From Zopfochytrium polystomum (Eukaryota; Chytridiomycota; Chytridiomycetes; Chytridiales; Chytridiaceae), in NCBI GenBank assembly GCA_025765615.1, contig JAIVFJ010000161.1, forward strand, positions 86,953 through 150,952: a DNA stretch of 64,000 nucleotides, written 5' to 3'. A program made the position numbers and the translations under genes. Position 1 is the stretch's first letter. Every line of letters begins with the position of its first letter. A model generated the notes under the pieces. It was given only the letters and a program-made list of their open reading frames with translations, was not told the origin of the DNA and made no database searches. Positions 43,786-56,001 of this stretch are shown here, one piece after another.

Positions 43786-46700
43786 TCAGTCGATGTGCCA
43801 CGTCACCGCCTTGCGACCTCCTCCTCCTCCTCCTCCTCCCAAAGACGGCGTGGACGGCGACGGCACGCTCGCACGGAAAGGCTTCCCACTGCTGGCGCTG
43901 TTGCTGCTGACACCACCACCACCACCACTTCCACCACCAGCTACTGCCCACCCCGGTACCCCCCCGGATGCCGCGACGCCCGCAACAGCCATTGCAGCAC
44001 CACCACTAGCACCACCAAACGATGACGGCGGCGGCAGCGGCGACGGCGACGACGACGGCACGCTGTGCGACGAGTACGACGTTGCCGACAGCGCTGGAGT
44101 CGACGCGCGGGACGTCAGCCGGGACGTCGGCGCGCTCGACCCGGGCTCCGACATCGACCCCGTCGAGCCGACCCACATCGACTGCCCCGCCCCCGCCGCC
44201 GCCGCTACCCCGTCCGGCGCCCGTGTTTGCTGCCCCGCCGAATCCGCTCGCCTCATCGACACCGCCGCCGACGCACTCATCGCCGCGCCTGGCCCCGCCG
44301 GCCGCCCCGACCCCGCCAAAAAGCCCTTCTTGTCCCACGTCAGCACCCTGCCGCTGCGGTTCCCGCCCAAAGCCGCCGCCATCGATGCGGACACCGGCAC
44401 CGTCCCAACAGAGTCCGCCCGCCGCCCGTCGAGCGGCGGACTCGTCGACGAGACTCGTCCTGCCGGCTGGAGCAGTGCCCCAGATTCCGCCATGGCGGCC
44501 GTCGTCCCTGTTCCGCTCGTCCGAGGCGACGCGCTGGCCTTTTGCGGAGCAGCCGCGGCCGCGGCCGCTGCGGAGACGGCCACCATCTGTGCCAGCCGCG
44601 ACACGTGCCCGGGGATGGCTAGCGAAGTGGGAGGCCGTGTCGCCGACATCGAGTCGCCCGTCCTTTCGTCGTCCATCCACGCGGCTGGGGTTTTTTGGGT
44701 AAATAATCGGGGAGATAGAGAGAGAGGTGGGCGGAAAGTGGCTCGATTGAGTTGGTCGTCGTCCCGATGCGCGCGATAAGAAGGAGTAGACGACAGGAGG
44801 GGAAAACACACTCAACAGAGTCGGCACCGGCTGAGCCTGTATTCGTTGTTCTTTTGCTCGAGAAGCGCGATGCGCATGTTGTTGGCGTTGATCATGTTCT
44901 GGTGGACGAGGTCGTATTGCACTGCTGCCGAATCGTCCGCCGCCGCGCCAGCCGCAGCGGCTGTTAGCGCATCATTTGGGAGAGACGAAACGGCGGCGGT
45001 TAGAAGTAGAAGAAGGAGTTTGCGATTTCATGGACTTGCGTCTGCCGAGAACAGTGCAGTGCAGATAAATCAACAAGGCGGAAAGGGGGCTGCATTACCG
45101 GCTTGTGGCAGTTTTGGAGTTAGCATGCCCAGGCTCACGTCTGGGTACCGCATCAGTGTGTTTACCATCGTAGTCAGCTCCTTGATACGCAGCTCGTTCG
45201 CACGCTTTGCAACGGTAAGCTCTTCGGCTTGAACCTTGCGTTTTCATTCATCATAGCCAGTGGGTGGATGATAGGAGGAAAGTTGAGCGTGTTCAACGAG
45301 TTCCGTACCGGGTAGGAAGAGAGGTGAGTAGGTAGAACCGAAGTAGCGCACGAACGCTCTCAAAACACTTTCATACCATCAGCGCTTCGTTTTCTTCCTG
45401 GGCGCGCACAAGCGAGTTGTGCAGATCGCCCATTCGCGCTCGTCCGTGCTCAGCGTCAACCGACGCCACCGCAAGCCGCCCGCGCTCCTGCTCGCTAGCC
45501 ACAAACCGCCCCCGCAAATCCTCCAGCTCCGCCCGCGCGCTCCGCAACCGGCTCCGCAGCTCGCTCAGCTCCTCTCGCGCCTCCTTCAGCTCCGCCTCCA
45601 CCCGCACCGCCGACTCGGCCGCGCCGGCCGCCTGCTCCCGCTGCGCCCTCTCTACGGCTAGTTCGCGCTCCAGCGACGCTGCCGCTGACTTGCTCTCCTC
45701 CGCACGTCGCACGCTCTCAGAAGCGAGGCGCCGCTGCTCCTGCGCTTGTGCTGCCGCCTGCGCGGCTACCCCGCGGAGCGCAGTGGCCTCCGCGGAGTGC
45801 AGCTCCTCGGCGTCCGCCAGTGCCTTGGCGTGCGCAGTTTTCATCTGGTCGAGCTCAAGACGCATTTTTTGAAGCGCTTTCTGGTGCTGTGGCGGTCGGG
45901 GAGGGCATCACGGAGGAACTGTTAGAAATTTCCAAGCAACAGCTGTTTGCAGAGTTGTGTGTGTACCTCTTCTTCGGCTTTCTGCAACTCGGCTCGCGCT
46001 TGCTCCACATCCAATTGCAACTGGCCGTCTTGAGAGCTGAAGTCAAAGTCGGTTTGCGTATCGGCGCTTACAAGCATTGTGTAGGGCTTCCAGCAAGAAT
46101 AACAGTAGCATTACTTTTGCTTAGTACGTCTCTGCGATCAAGCTCAAACCAAATCCACTTACAAGAGAGCTTCCAACGGACCTTGCGATGAACTGCTTTG
46201 CCTCTGGGGGAACACGCGTCGGTTTTACCGTTGGCGATGATGCTGGCTCCGACTGGGATGTGCGAGTGTCTGCTGCTTGCTGCTGCGGGGACCGTGCGGG
46301 GAGAACCTTCGGGGTTGGTACCGATAGGAGGGTCGAAGCTTCGCTCGGCTCGCCACACAACGTCCTCTTTACCCGTTGTCCGGCCAACCGACGAACCAGA
46401 TCCGGCTTTGCGCTCCTCGACGGGCATCGCTTGTCCGTCAGCTTTGGCGGACGAAAGAGACGACGCAACCTTTTGCCCTTGCAGTGACAACGACCTCGTT
46501 GCGCCTGCTGACGCGGCTTTCTCAGACCGAGAAGACGGCACCGCTGTGGCGGGGGGCGTCGCCGGCTCCAGTGCCTCCTTCGGAGGCGGTTTCGGAGCTG
46601 GTGACGAGGGGCCTGCATCGACGTTGTTATAAGCCACCGCCGCCGCCGGCAGCCCAGGCTTGGCTGTATCCACGGATTTCCTCGAATCCACGCTCCGCCT

Positions 46701-48352
46701 CTCCGCTTGAAGCTCCGCAGACGAAGCAGACAGCAGCGCCGGCGACGTTTGCGGCGGCGGCTGCACCGTCGCTCTCGCCGGCGCTGCCTCCGGCTCGACG
46801 TCCACGACCACCACCGCAGGAGTTGGCGGCCGTAGCGCCGCGCCAACCGCCGACGCCGAAGCCGCAGCCGCAGCCGAGGTCACAGCCAGAGGCCACACTC
46901 CCGCATCCGCCTCCGTCCCCACGCAGCAGTCCACGACTGCCCCTCGCGCCCTCCGCCCCCCGACCACGCGCACCACCTGCCGCACCACAATCTCCACCCT
47001 CTGCACCCCTGCCGCCGCTGAGCCGCCCGCGCTTGCCCGGCCCCAACCACTACCCCCGCCACCGCCGCCACCGCTCGGCGCCCCCGGCAGCTGCCGCAGC
47101 ACGTCCTTGAACAGCAGCGACTCCTCTTCGAGCTCGGCGAACCGCTGCAGCAGGTGCTGCAGTGCGGCGTCGCGGTCGCGGAGCAGCGTCGCGAGGAGAC
47201 GGAGCGCGCGCGTGGCCGCGTGGAGGGACGGCGCGACCGATGGGGTGGTGGGTGTTGTCGACGGCGACGGTGGGTGGAGAAGGGTGAGGCAGATTTTGGT
47301 TTCTTGAAGGTAGGGCTCGTTCTTTTTTTTTTTTTTTTTTTTTGGTGGGGGGATTGGGGTTTCAGGAATGACCGAAAGGTGGGCACGACTTACGCTGGAA
47401 AAGTATCTGCTTATCGCGTGCACCGTGTCCGTCAAAAATGCGGAAAATAGATCGGCGGCGCGATCGGCCTCTTGCCTTTCTGCTTCCAAGCGTGTTAGCG
47501 CAATACTGGCGCATTCACCATCAACGACCCCGCTGTGAAAGAAAAGTGAGAAAGGTGGATGTTCCTTACCCAGGCGACGCGAAAATCGCTCGAAGCTCTG
47601 CGAAACCGAAGACTGAAAGGCTTCCACATTCATCGGTCTGATTTGCTTGTTGAGCGCACTGAGTATCAGAATGGGAACCAACCAGGCCGCCGACCGCGAG
47701 CAAAGCCGTTTTGCCAGGAATCAATCAGCAAGGACGAGCCATTAACGAAAGGAACATGGACCCATCTGGAATTGCAAACAAACCTTGTCTGGGGCAGCTG
47801 CAGCTCTGTTACTTCGGCAGAACCAGCGTGCGCCGCGGCGTCCTCTTCATCGCACTCCACCACCTCCTTCACAACCGAAACTCGCGGCTGAAACTGCCTG
47901 CTGTCCGCGGCAGCGCTGGAGCCGCCGCTGGCGAAACTGCTAATAGCCCCCGCGGAAGCAGCAGCAGCAGCAGCAGCAGCAGCTGTAACAGCATGCGCCG
48001 CACTGCGAACCGCCGACGAGGACTGCGACCCGGCCCCCGCCGCCGGCCGCGCAGCCGCTCGACCGCCGGTCGGGCGCGGCTTTGCGGCGTACACCTGCCG
48101 CGCAAGCTCCAGCGCCGCCGGCGACGACCCGACGATCGCACCGTGCGCTAGTGTCGGCGGTGACGGCGCATGCCCGGAACCACCACCCGCCCCGCGGGCT
48201 GGATGACGCCGGGACGATGCCGAGACGCCGCCGCCGGTTGCGCTGAAGGCGAAGGTGGTCGTGGACTTTGCTGCGGGGGTGTGCGGGGGCGGCGGTGGTT
48301 GAGGGTGCGCGTGGGAGTGGGCGGCAGAGTCCGGTCGGCCGACGTTCAGCAT
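43786..48352 (-). CDS. Long coiled-coil protein, function unknown
   Basis: Proposed exons 43786-44684, 44817-44960, 45099-45234, 45377-45886, 45967-46086, 46163-46275, 46373-47321, 47394-47637, 47784-48352; 1227 aa. The N-terminus is Pro/Ala/Ser-rich, then a helical part (NVEAFQSSVSQSFERFSRRL, RLEAERQEADRAADLFSAFL, HLLQRFAELEEESLLFKDVL) and a disordered stretch. A continuous coiled coil runs about 645-925 (ELQKAEE, MRLELDQMKTAHAKALADAE, LKEAREELSELRSRLRSARA, KRANELRIKELTTMVNTLMR, NANNMRIALLEQKNNEYRL). The Gly/Ser/Ala-rich C-terminus contains SGRVLTWDKKGFL and ends RKAVTWHID. The 46276-46372 intron is uncertain: it is needed to restore frame, but a shorter one starting near 46320 would also do. 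The donor at 44816 (GTTGAG) is weak. No family recognised; a cytoskeletal or centrosomal role is possible. Confidence 0.7.
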
Positions 48353-48872
48353 TTTGGCTCTCGTTGGGTTGCGGGGGCCCCGGTGGGGGTGTTGTTAGGT
48401 GCGGGGGGGAACTGGGAGCGAACCGCCGTTAAGTAGTTGCGCCAGTTTTTTGGGTTATGTTGGGTCGGTGGAATAAATGAGACAATTTGGGGTATGAGAT
48501 CAACAGGACCGCGAGGTGACGGAATGCGCCCATCATCGTCCAAACGAGCCACACTCCAACGAAGGGTTCGACCCTCTTTGTTGAGGCGGTGGGCATACGC
48601 ACCGTTTGCGCTTGACGCTGGAGTTTCCCATGAAGCTTTCTAACGCCTACGATGCGCTTGAAATTATTAACTCTGCACCCATTATACGATTACTTTGACG
48701 AATTTTAATGAAGGGTCATTTTGACGGAACGGATCGATTCACTGAAGTGGGAAGTAATAAAAATCGAATCCTGAAAAAAGAACACTACGGTTGTTTGGCC
48801 TTCAACGCGCCTCCCGTGTTCGTCGAAGGCGATAGTTGACTCCTCAGCGACATCGGTCTCCAGCCCCCAGCT
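48353..48872. promoter_or_regulatory. Divergent promoter region
   Basis: 520 nt between the divergent coiled-coil and cyclase genes. I see no repeat or RNA gene and no specific element that I could name. Confidence 0.5.
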
Positions 48873-51800
48873 ATGGTTGACCGTGGACCGGGCAGCCAGA
48901 GGCTTGAAGGCGCTGGCGGCAGCGGGACCACCGGCCACTTTCCGATGCGCGGCGCTACGCGTCCTAAAACGGCTGCGACGCGCTCACGTGTCGCGAGCTC
49001 GACTCCTCACTCACAACAACAACACCACAACAGCAACGCGCCGCCGGGACCCACACTCACGATTGAAGACGTCGATGGCTCCGCTCCTCTCTCCTCTACC
49101 GCTGCCCACCAGGGCGCGCACCGCCCCACGCCAAGCTCCGCCGTAGTCAAAATGAAGGCGCTGACCGCCCAAAAGGAGAAAGAGGTCCTCCGCTACATGC
49201 AAAAGTTCACTGTCGCCCCGTACGCGTCGCGATCTGCAAAATCCGCCCGTCGAAGCAGCGTCGGGTCCGTTGCGGCCGTCTACACGGCAAACTCGCTCCA
49301 TATGCAGATCCTACGCCCCAAAAGCGCTCACCCTGCCGACGGCGCTTCCCGCGGCGTTTCGCCCCGAGCGCGCACCGCGGACCCCTTCTCCCCGCGCGGC
49401 GGCTACAACCACACCACGCTGATCGCGTCCCCGCTCTCCGCAAAGCTGATGGCCTCCGCGCGTGACGCCGGCGCCTCCGCCGCCGAAGCCAGCGCCCTCG
49501 GTCGCGCCATCGACACCCTCGACTCCCCCTCCCTGCAGCCGCCGCCCACGTCGTCGTCCCTCGACTACGCCGTCCCCGCAACCACCTCGTCCGCGTTCCC
49601 GCAAGACCAGCTTCTCCTCGTCCCCGCGAACCACACGGGCTTCCCGCCAAACTACAGCAACCCCAACGGCGCGTACAACTCGGTCCACGCCGGCCGCCCC
49701 TTTAGCTCGCAGAGGCAGGAGCAGCAGCGCAGGACCAGCGGCCTGGACTCGGCCGCCACCGATGGGGGCGGAGACGGCGGCGGAAGGTGGTTGACCCCGC
49801 ACGCTACCCACGGGCGGCGCGGGAGCTCTTCGGCGATTGCGGGCATTGTGACCGGACCGGTCGAGGAGGAGGAGGGTAAGCCAATCAAATCGAACCCGCG
49901 GAAGCAGTTTCAGGTCTCGGACTTGAGCCTCATGGACAAGCACCTGTGCACCCTCACCGACGCAGAGTGCCCGATCGACCAGCTGCTGGCGGCGCTAAAC
50001 TCGCTTACACTCATACTTCAGGAGAACGGTATGAGATTGCTAGCTTGCGTAGCAAGTTCTGAAGACCCCTGTGCAGAGTCTGTCGCGCCAGTCCTCATGT
50101 TCGACCGAGGCGCAGTTACCATTATTTTGAATCTGATGAACACGTTTCCGACCTCGGCCGAGATTGCTGTCAAGTCTGCCGTTATCTTGGAATACATGGC
50201 GCAAAGAAATCGTGAGGGGGCATTTGCAAATTTTGTGTTTTGTACTGGGCCTCGTAACACGACCTCCAATACCGCTAGACCTTACTTTGTCAAGCATTCA
50301 CAAGCAGAATGGAATTTTGACCCTTCTTTCGGCGATCCAAGTCGCGTTCAAAGGTGTTTTTCATTGCTTGTGTTTAGGCTTTTACTTCACACTGATGTAG
50401 AAACACCATTTTCGCGCTCATTAGGCGGTCAACAAGCAACAGCGGAGGCACTGACGATGGCAGGACCCAGTCGGACATCCAGCAAGAGGGGGAAAAAGAA
50501 CGGACCGATAGCAGGGTCTCGTTCAAATTCTCGCAATAACCTCGTTCGTGCGCCATCGATGGGCAGCAACACGTCACTAGCATCAGTGAACATCCTCAAC
50601 GAAGAATCGCCGAGAGGAAGCCACTCCCAGACCAGCGTCCCTTCGGGCTTCAGCACTCTTCCAGTCGGCAGCTATCGAACCGTGGACGCCAACTCCGAGG
50701 TCGAGCAGGGCGAATCACTCATGGAAGGCCTTTTGCAAAAGTACTTTGACCCGCGCTTCAAGTCGCAAATGGAGAAGATGGACAAAACGACGAGAGCGGA
50801 AATCATCAAGCACTTACTGACCCTCTTTGAGAAAATCGACCGGCTCCTCTCCGTCAGCGGACTCATCTCGCTGGATATCGACCTCGACGAAGCCATCGAC
50901 CAGATCGTCGGCGAGGCAGGGCAGATGCTTCAGAGCGAGCTCATCCTGCTGTACCTCGTCGATCCAGAGTCGGGCGAGCTCATTGCAACGGAATACGACC
51001 CCTTTGTCGACGCCAAGGAGCGCGAAATGATCGAGCGCCTGCGGTTCCCGGCGGGCACGGGCATCGTCGGCTGGGTCGCCGAGACCGAAGACTTTGTCAA
51101 CGTCAAGGACGCGTCCAACCACGACCGGTTCAACCCCGTCATCGACACGCGCTGCGAGGGCGAGGTCCTCGAGGCCAACTCCATTCTCTGCGTGCCCATC
51201 AAAAACCGCGACGGCGTCCTCAAGGGCGTGCTCCAGGCCGTCAACAAGATCGGCGCCAACGGCTCCATCCAGCCGTTCAACCACGAAGACGAGTTCCTCC
51301 TCCGCACCCTCGGCAGGCAGTCCGGCCTCATCATCCAGAACGGCCAGATCTACGCGCAGACAAAACGCACGCAGAAGAAGGTCGACATCTTGCTGGAGAC
51401 GACGCGGTCCCTGGGCTCCACGCTGCAGCTCGACGTGCTCGTCAAGATGATCATGGAGGCGGCAAAGGAGCTTTTGGCGGCGGACAGATGCACAATCTTC
51501 CTGGCCGACGAAAAGAAAAAGTACCTCACTACGCACATTCAGGGCCGCGACTTTGTGCAGGAGATCAGGATCCCCATCAATACGGGTATCGCCGGTTACG
51601 TCTTTTCGTCTGGAAGTAAGTCGATTTTTTGCGGAGTGAGGCGATTCAGTTGTTTGGCCCTTTCTCAAATTCTGCTGCGTCCAGATTCGGTCAACATTCA
51701 CGATGCATACAAGGACTCACGTTTTAATCCGGAGGTAGACCGGCAAACCGGTTACGTCACCAGAAATATCTTGTGTGTCCCCATCAAGAACAAGAATGGA

Positions 51801-53522
51801 GAATCCATTGGAGTCACCCAAATGATCAACCGCAAGAGTGGATCGTTCGACGCCGACGACGAAAAAATGCTCATCTCCTTTTCTGCACAAGGTGAGTGTA
51901 CCGTGCCGCCCAGGCCGTGGAAAAAAAAAAAGAATCTCACCAAAAAGCGCAGCTGCCGTCACAATCGAGAAGACATACCTTTTCAAAAAGCTCGAAGACA
52001 CCCTGCGGGAAACCTCCCAAATGAAAAACTACCTCTTCATGATCCTTCAATCCATCACCAACGTCGTCATCACGCTGGACGGCGACGGCTGCCTCAGCCA
52101 CATCAACCACCCGTCGAAAATGGACATGGAGCCCATGCTGCAGCAGATGAAGTCCTCCCACTACAAGGAGTGGCTCGGCGACGAAAACGCCACGCTCGTC
52201 GCTGACATCCAGCGCGCCTACACCACCGCCGGCGGAACCATCTTCGCCCAGGACTACGAGCTCCACATCCAAGGAAAGATCCGGAACGTCAATTACACCA
52301 TCGTGCAGATGACGTCCGAGACTCAGCTTTCGCGGGACAAGCACAACGCGGGCGTCGTAATTGTTTTGGAGGACATTAGCTCGGAGAAGAGGGCGATGAT
52401 GACGCTTGGCCGGTGAGCCCTATTTTTTTTTTTTTTTTTTTTTTTTTTTGCTTTGTTTTCTCTTTACTTTTGCGTTTCGAGGTAGCATTCGGCGCAGGGT
52501 CTTTGGTACCTCCGGGAACACTGACTCAGTCTGGGATTTCCATTAGATACATGTCGCCTGCACTGGCAAAGCAAGTTATGGCCGAGGACGGCGGCCAGCT
52601 TGGAGGGAAGCGCAAAAAAGTCGCGATCCTCTTCTCCGATATTCGGTCATTCACGACGCTGTCAGAGTCGATGGAACCTCACGAAGTGGTGGAACTGCTA
52701 AACCATCATTTCAGCGATGCTGTCAACGCTATTATGTCCGAGCAAGGTAAGCTAACCAGTGGTGACTTCTCGAAATGGTAATGTGGGCGGGCAGGAATCT
52801 TGGACAAGTACATTGGAGACGCTGTCATGGCTGTTTTCGGTGTGCCCTTCGTCAGTCCCGACGACTCTATTCACGCTTGCAACGCGGCACTGCGGATGAA
52901 GGAGAGCTTGGTCATATTCAACGAGGCGCGTGCAAAGGCCGGGTTGATCCAAATAAAAATCGGTATCGGTGTCAACACTGGCATGGTGAGACTCAATTTT
53001 CATGATACAATTTGCCTGTTGGGTCAGAAATGCTAACAGCGCACAAAAACAACATCAACTTAGGTACTCTCTGGAAACATTGGTTCCACCAAGCGAATGG
53101 AATTCTCGTGCATCGGCGACGCAGTCAACCTCGCCTCCCGCATCGAAGGCCTGACCAAGTACTACAACATGACCATCCTCGTCTCCGAGTTCACCCTGCA
53201 GGAGACCGGCAACCACTTTGTGACGCGCGAGGTGGACCAGGTGGTCGTTACGGGCAAGTCGAAGCAGGTCGGCATCTACGAGCTGCTCGGGCGCGTCGAC
53301 GATCCCATACCGGACACAGTCATGCAAGGCGTCGAGCTGTACCGGCAGGGCCTGGCGCTGTACCGCCAGCGCAAGTTCAGCGAAGCCATAGAGGTCTTTA
53401 CGAGAGCTATTAACGAGGTGGATGACGGGCCGAGCAAGACCATGCGGACTCGGTGCAAAAAGTATATTGAGGACCCGCCGGCGCCGGGGTGGAACGGAGT
53501 GTATATCAGCGACTCAAAGTGA
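48873..53522 (+). CDS. GAF-GAF-PAS class III adenylate/guanylate cyclase
   Basis: Nine exons: 48873-50028, 50077-50211, 50279-50353, 50401-51615, 51685-51891, 51953-52412, 52547-52746, 52795-52985, 53064-53522; 1365 aa, all phases closing. Residues 1-380 are disordered. About 385-455 are helical (AVKSAVILEYMAQRN, NGILTLLSAIQVAF), armadillo-like. GAF1 about 608-775, GAF2 about 785-925, both with the NILCVPIKN-type core. A PAS-like part (NVVITLDGDGCLSHIN) follows. The catalytic domain, from RYMSPALAKQVMA, has both metal Asp (FSDIRSFT, YIGDAVMAVFG), the Lys in ILDKYIGD, and FSCIGDAVNLASRIEGL; Ser in FSCIG occupies the Asp/Thr purine-selecting site. The tail has a TPR-like helix pair (LYRQGLALYRQRKFSEAIEV). 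Soluble, no membrane segment. Likely cAMP-forming, but substrate is unproven. Confidence 0.92.
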
Positions 53523-53713
53523 TTGGGTTGAGTGTCGCAGTAGTGGTTTGGCGTATATCCCCTTGCTCTTTTTTTTTCCAGTTGGAAAAAATACACGATG
53601 TAATATTTCGAGGGTTTTGTTCCGGGTATCGATTAGGTATGGATGGATTGAGATTGGTATGAGTGTTTTTTTGTTTCTTTTGTTTTCTTTTTCTGTAACG
53701 GATGGGAAATCAC

Positions 53714-53719
53714 AATAAA
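53714..53719 (+). terminator. Polyadenylation signal of the cyclase gene
   Basis: AATAAA about 190 nt after the stop codon, followed by GT-rich sequence. Confidence 0.6.
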
Positions 53720-53984
53720 GTGCAGGTCAAGGTGTCACAAGGAGAAGAGATCTTGAAGTTCTAAAAAGAGGTCCCATTGGCCGCAGAAAAAGCGGCATAT
53801 CCAGTGCGAGAGAGAGAGAGCGAGCGAGGAGCGAGAAAGAGAGACAGAGAAATGGAGAGGAGGGAGATACGAGATAGAGGGAGACAGAACAGAGAAACAT
53901 GAGCTGAAACAGCCCAATAGAACCGTTAGCCGCAGAAAATCAGGATATCCAATTACATTCAACAGTAAAAAAAAAAACTTGAAA
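53720..53984. promoter_or_regulatory. Region upstream of the PB1 gene with a GA-rich tract
   Basis: 53808-53890 is GA-rich on the sense strand (GAGAGAGAGAGCGAGCGAGG onward) and ends about 95 nt before the start codon. The start itself follows a 10-nt A run. Confidence 0.55.
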
Positions 53985-54989
53985 ATGGCTGCCTCCGTCC
54001 CGGTCAAGGTCCAGTACGACGGCATCCGCCGGCGCTTCAACCTTCCCGTCAAAGACAAGAAAGACTACCAGGCCTACCAACAACTCCATGCGATCACCCG
54101 GGCGCTGGTCGGCTTGTCCAAGGAAGCCTACTTCGAGTTTGAGTACAACGACGAGCAAAACGAGCCCATCCGCATTGGGAGCGACGTCGAGCTTGCAGCC
54201 GCCATTCAGCACTGCAAGGGCGTGGAGGTGTTTGTTCGAGTTGTCCTCCTCGGTGAGTAGCTGCAATGTCGTTCGGGGGAATAACTAGTCTGCCGAACGG
54301 CTGGCCCTTCGACATGCCCAGGCTTCTGCCTGCACATGCGCACTTGCTACTTGCGTCTGTGCCATTGTACGACTCCTTCTTACGTAATATCTCTCGAGTC
54401 TAGAGACCGCCGAGCGCCGCCCCACCCCCCAGCAGTTCTTCCTCGGCTCGCTCGGCATGCATCCCTTCAACTCTGTCTACGCCGCCGCCCTGGCCAAGAA
54501 CTTTGACCGGCGGGTGATCGCACGTAACGACGACGGCGGCGGACCGGCGGCCCCCGCAGCCGCAGCGACCCAGACGACGGGGACGCCGACGGCGACGGCG
54601 GCGACGGAAACGACGCCCACGGCAACCTGCAGCGTCGCCGTCGCCGCCGAGCTCCCCGCCGTCGCCGACGCCGCCACGCAGTCTGCCGCCGCAACGGCGA
54701 CGGTATCGACGGCAACGTCCACCGCCACGATGCCGCCCGTCGTCATCGCCGCCGCCGCTGCCGGCGTCTCTCGTCGCAGCAGACGTCGACGGCCACGGCA
54801 ACCGACCCGCAGCCCGCACGGGCTGGTGGTGCCGGGAGGGCGGCGGTTGCGGCGGCGGCTCCAGCGAGGTGCCCGCACTGCCATGAGGACCTCCCGGCAG
54901 CAGCAGCAGCAATGAACGGGGAGGCGAGCGGAGGCGAGAGCGACGGGGAGTTTGGCGGCCTGAAGGGCTCCGATTTTGTCATTGTGTAG
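53985..54989 (+). CDS. PB1-domain protein with a C-terminal CxxC motif
   Basis: Exons 53985-54252, 54404-54702 and 54780-54989 proposed; 258 aa. Residues 4-90 form a PB1 domain: a basic first strand (VKVQYDGIRRRFNLP) and an acidic OPCA motif (EYNDEQNEPIRIGSDVEL), so it could bind partners by both faces. Then QQFFLGSLGMHPFNSVYAAA, a long Ala/Thr run, and CPHCHEDL near the end; the last residues are GGLKGSDFVIV, resembling an Atg8-binding WxxL-type core only loosely. Intron 2 (77 nt, donor GTATCG, acceptor CGTCGCAG) is proposed because without it the frame ends in a Gln run at 54915; the frame after it is much more protein-like. PB1 proteins act as scaffolds in polarity, NADPH oxidase or autophagy-receptor complexes; which applies here is unknown. 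Confidence 0.75.
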
Positions 54990-55276
54990 GGAGCTAACGA
55001 TGATCGTCAAGTGCGGGAGGGAGGGCCTAGTAGGGAAAGGGTTGTCGGGTAGCTGGTGTGTGTTTGTGGTGGGGATTTTGGTAGGAGGTGTCACTGTGCA
55101 TGGTGATGGAGAGCGAGTGGGTTGGTCGATCAATCCATCAATCCATCAAACCATCAGTCAGTCGACCCAATTCGGAGTTCCAAAAACACAGTCTTTGGAG
55201 AGTAGACACGCTCGTTTGTTGGGTCATGTGATGGTGCCAAGATAGCCCGATAAAGCAGCGGCAGAAGAAGATGCCG

Positions 55277-55319
<43 letters not shown>

Positions 55320-56001
55320 TAGACAGCGCAGCCAGTCTCTGTCTTTGTGCGCCAGTCTCTCTCTCTGTAGCTCATGTATGTCTCCATCGGTGTCCCCTGT
55401 CTCTATCGGCAGTCCCCTTTGGCAAAACTTAGCGGGCCGCCGACTTGACAAACTTTCGGAATTGTCAGACCCCCAACCATTCGTGCACTCTTACCCAGAC
55501 GCCCACGCTCCATCGGTTCGACCAGGGACGACGACGACGACGACGAGGACGACGACGGCGACAAAGCAGTCGCGGTAGCGACGACGCAAACCAGACGTGG
55601 AGGTGCGGTAAATCACCTTGAGGAGATCCTTGCGAACAACACCCCCGCCTCCCCCCCCGCCCCCTACCCGTCTTTGAGGGAGAAGGAAGGACACGGCAAG
55701 GCGAGCCGATGGGCAGCTTCACGAGCAAGACCCTCGTACTCATCCACCATTCCCCGCTTGCCTACGCAGTGCGCTTCCGATCGCGCTTGCCATTAGGAAA
55801 AAGGAAAAGAAGGATTCTGGAATATTCATTGTCGCACGAGATCGCCCCCTCTGCCCACCTTCCACGAAATGCGATTCTTACCACCTAACGACCTCTCTTT
55901 CTGCCTTGTTTTCACCACTAGAGGACAGAACCACTAGAGGACAGGACCGACTAGAAAGGCAAACAAACGAAGCGAGGAGGACAAACAGGAAGTTCCAGTA
56001 A
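54990..56001. other. Intergenic region, 1.0 kb
   Basis: Contains (GACA)n at 55277-55320 and a (GAC/GAT)n-like stretch near 55525-55562. No gene is supported; the frames here are repeat artefacts. Confidence 0.6.
55277..55320 (+). repeat. (GACA)n tetranucleotide repeat
   Basis: About eleven uninterrupted ACAG/GACA units. Confidence 0.95.

Noticed and set aside
43154..44779. 541-aa plus-strand ORF
   Set aside because: Antisense to exon 1 of the CreC-like gene and to the C-terminal exon of the coiled-coil gene; no domain, composition is an Asp/Ala/Gly shadow.
47528..47571. Possible 37-nt intron with a GTAAGG donor in the coiled-coil gene
   Set aside because: Too short and it would break the frame; reading through keeps a good helical sequence.
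55277..55320. CRISPR-like regular repeat
   Set aside because: Pure (GACA)n without spacers in a eukaryotic genome; nothing in the window resembles a CRISPR array.
54990..55760. Small ORFs downstream of the PB1 gene
   Set aside because: Short, repeat-derived, no conserved features and no splice signals joining them to neighbours.
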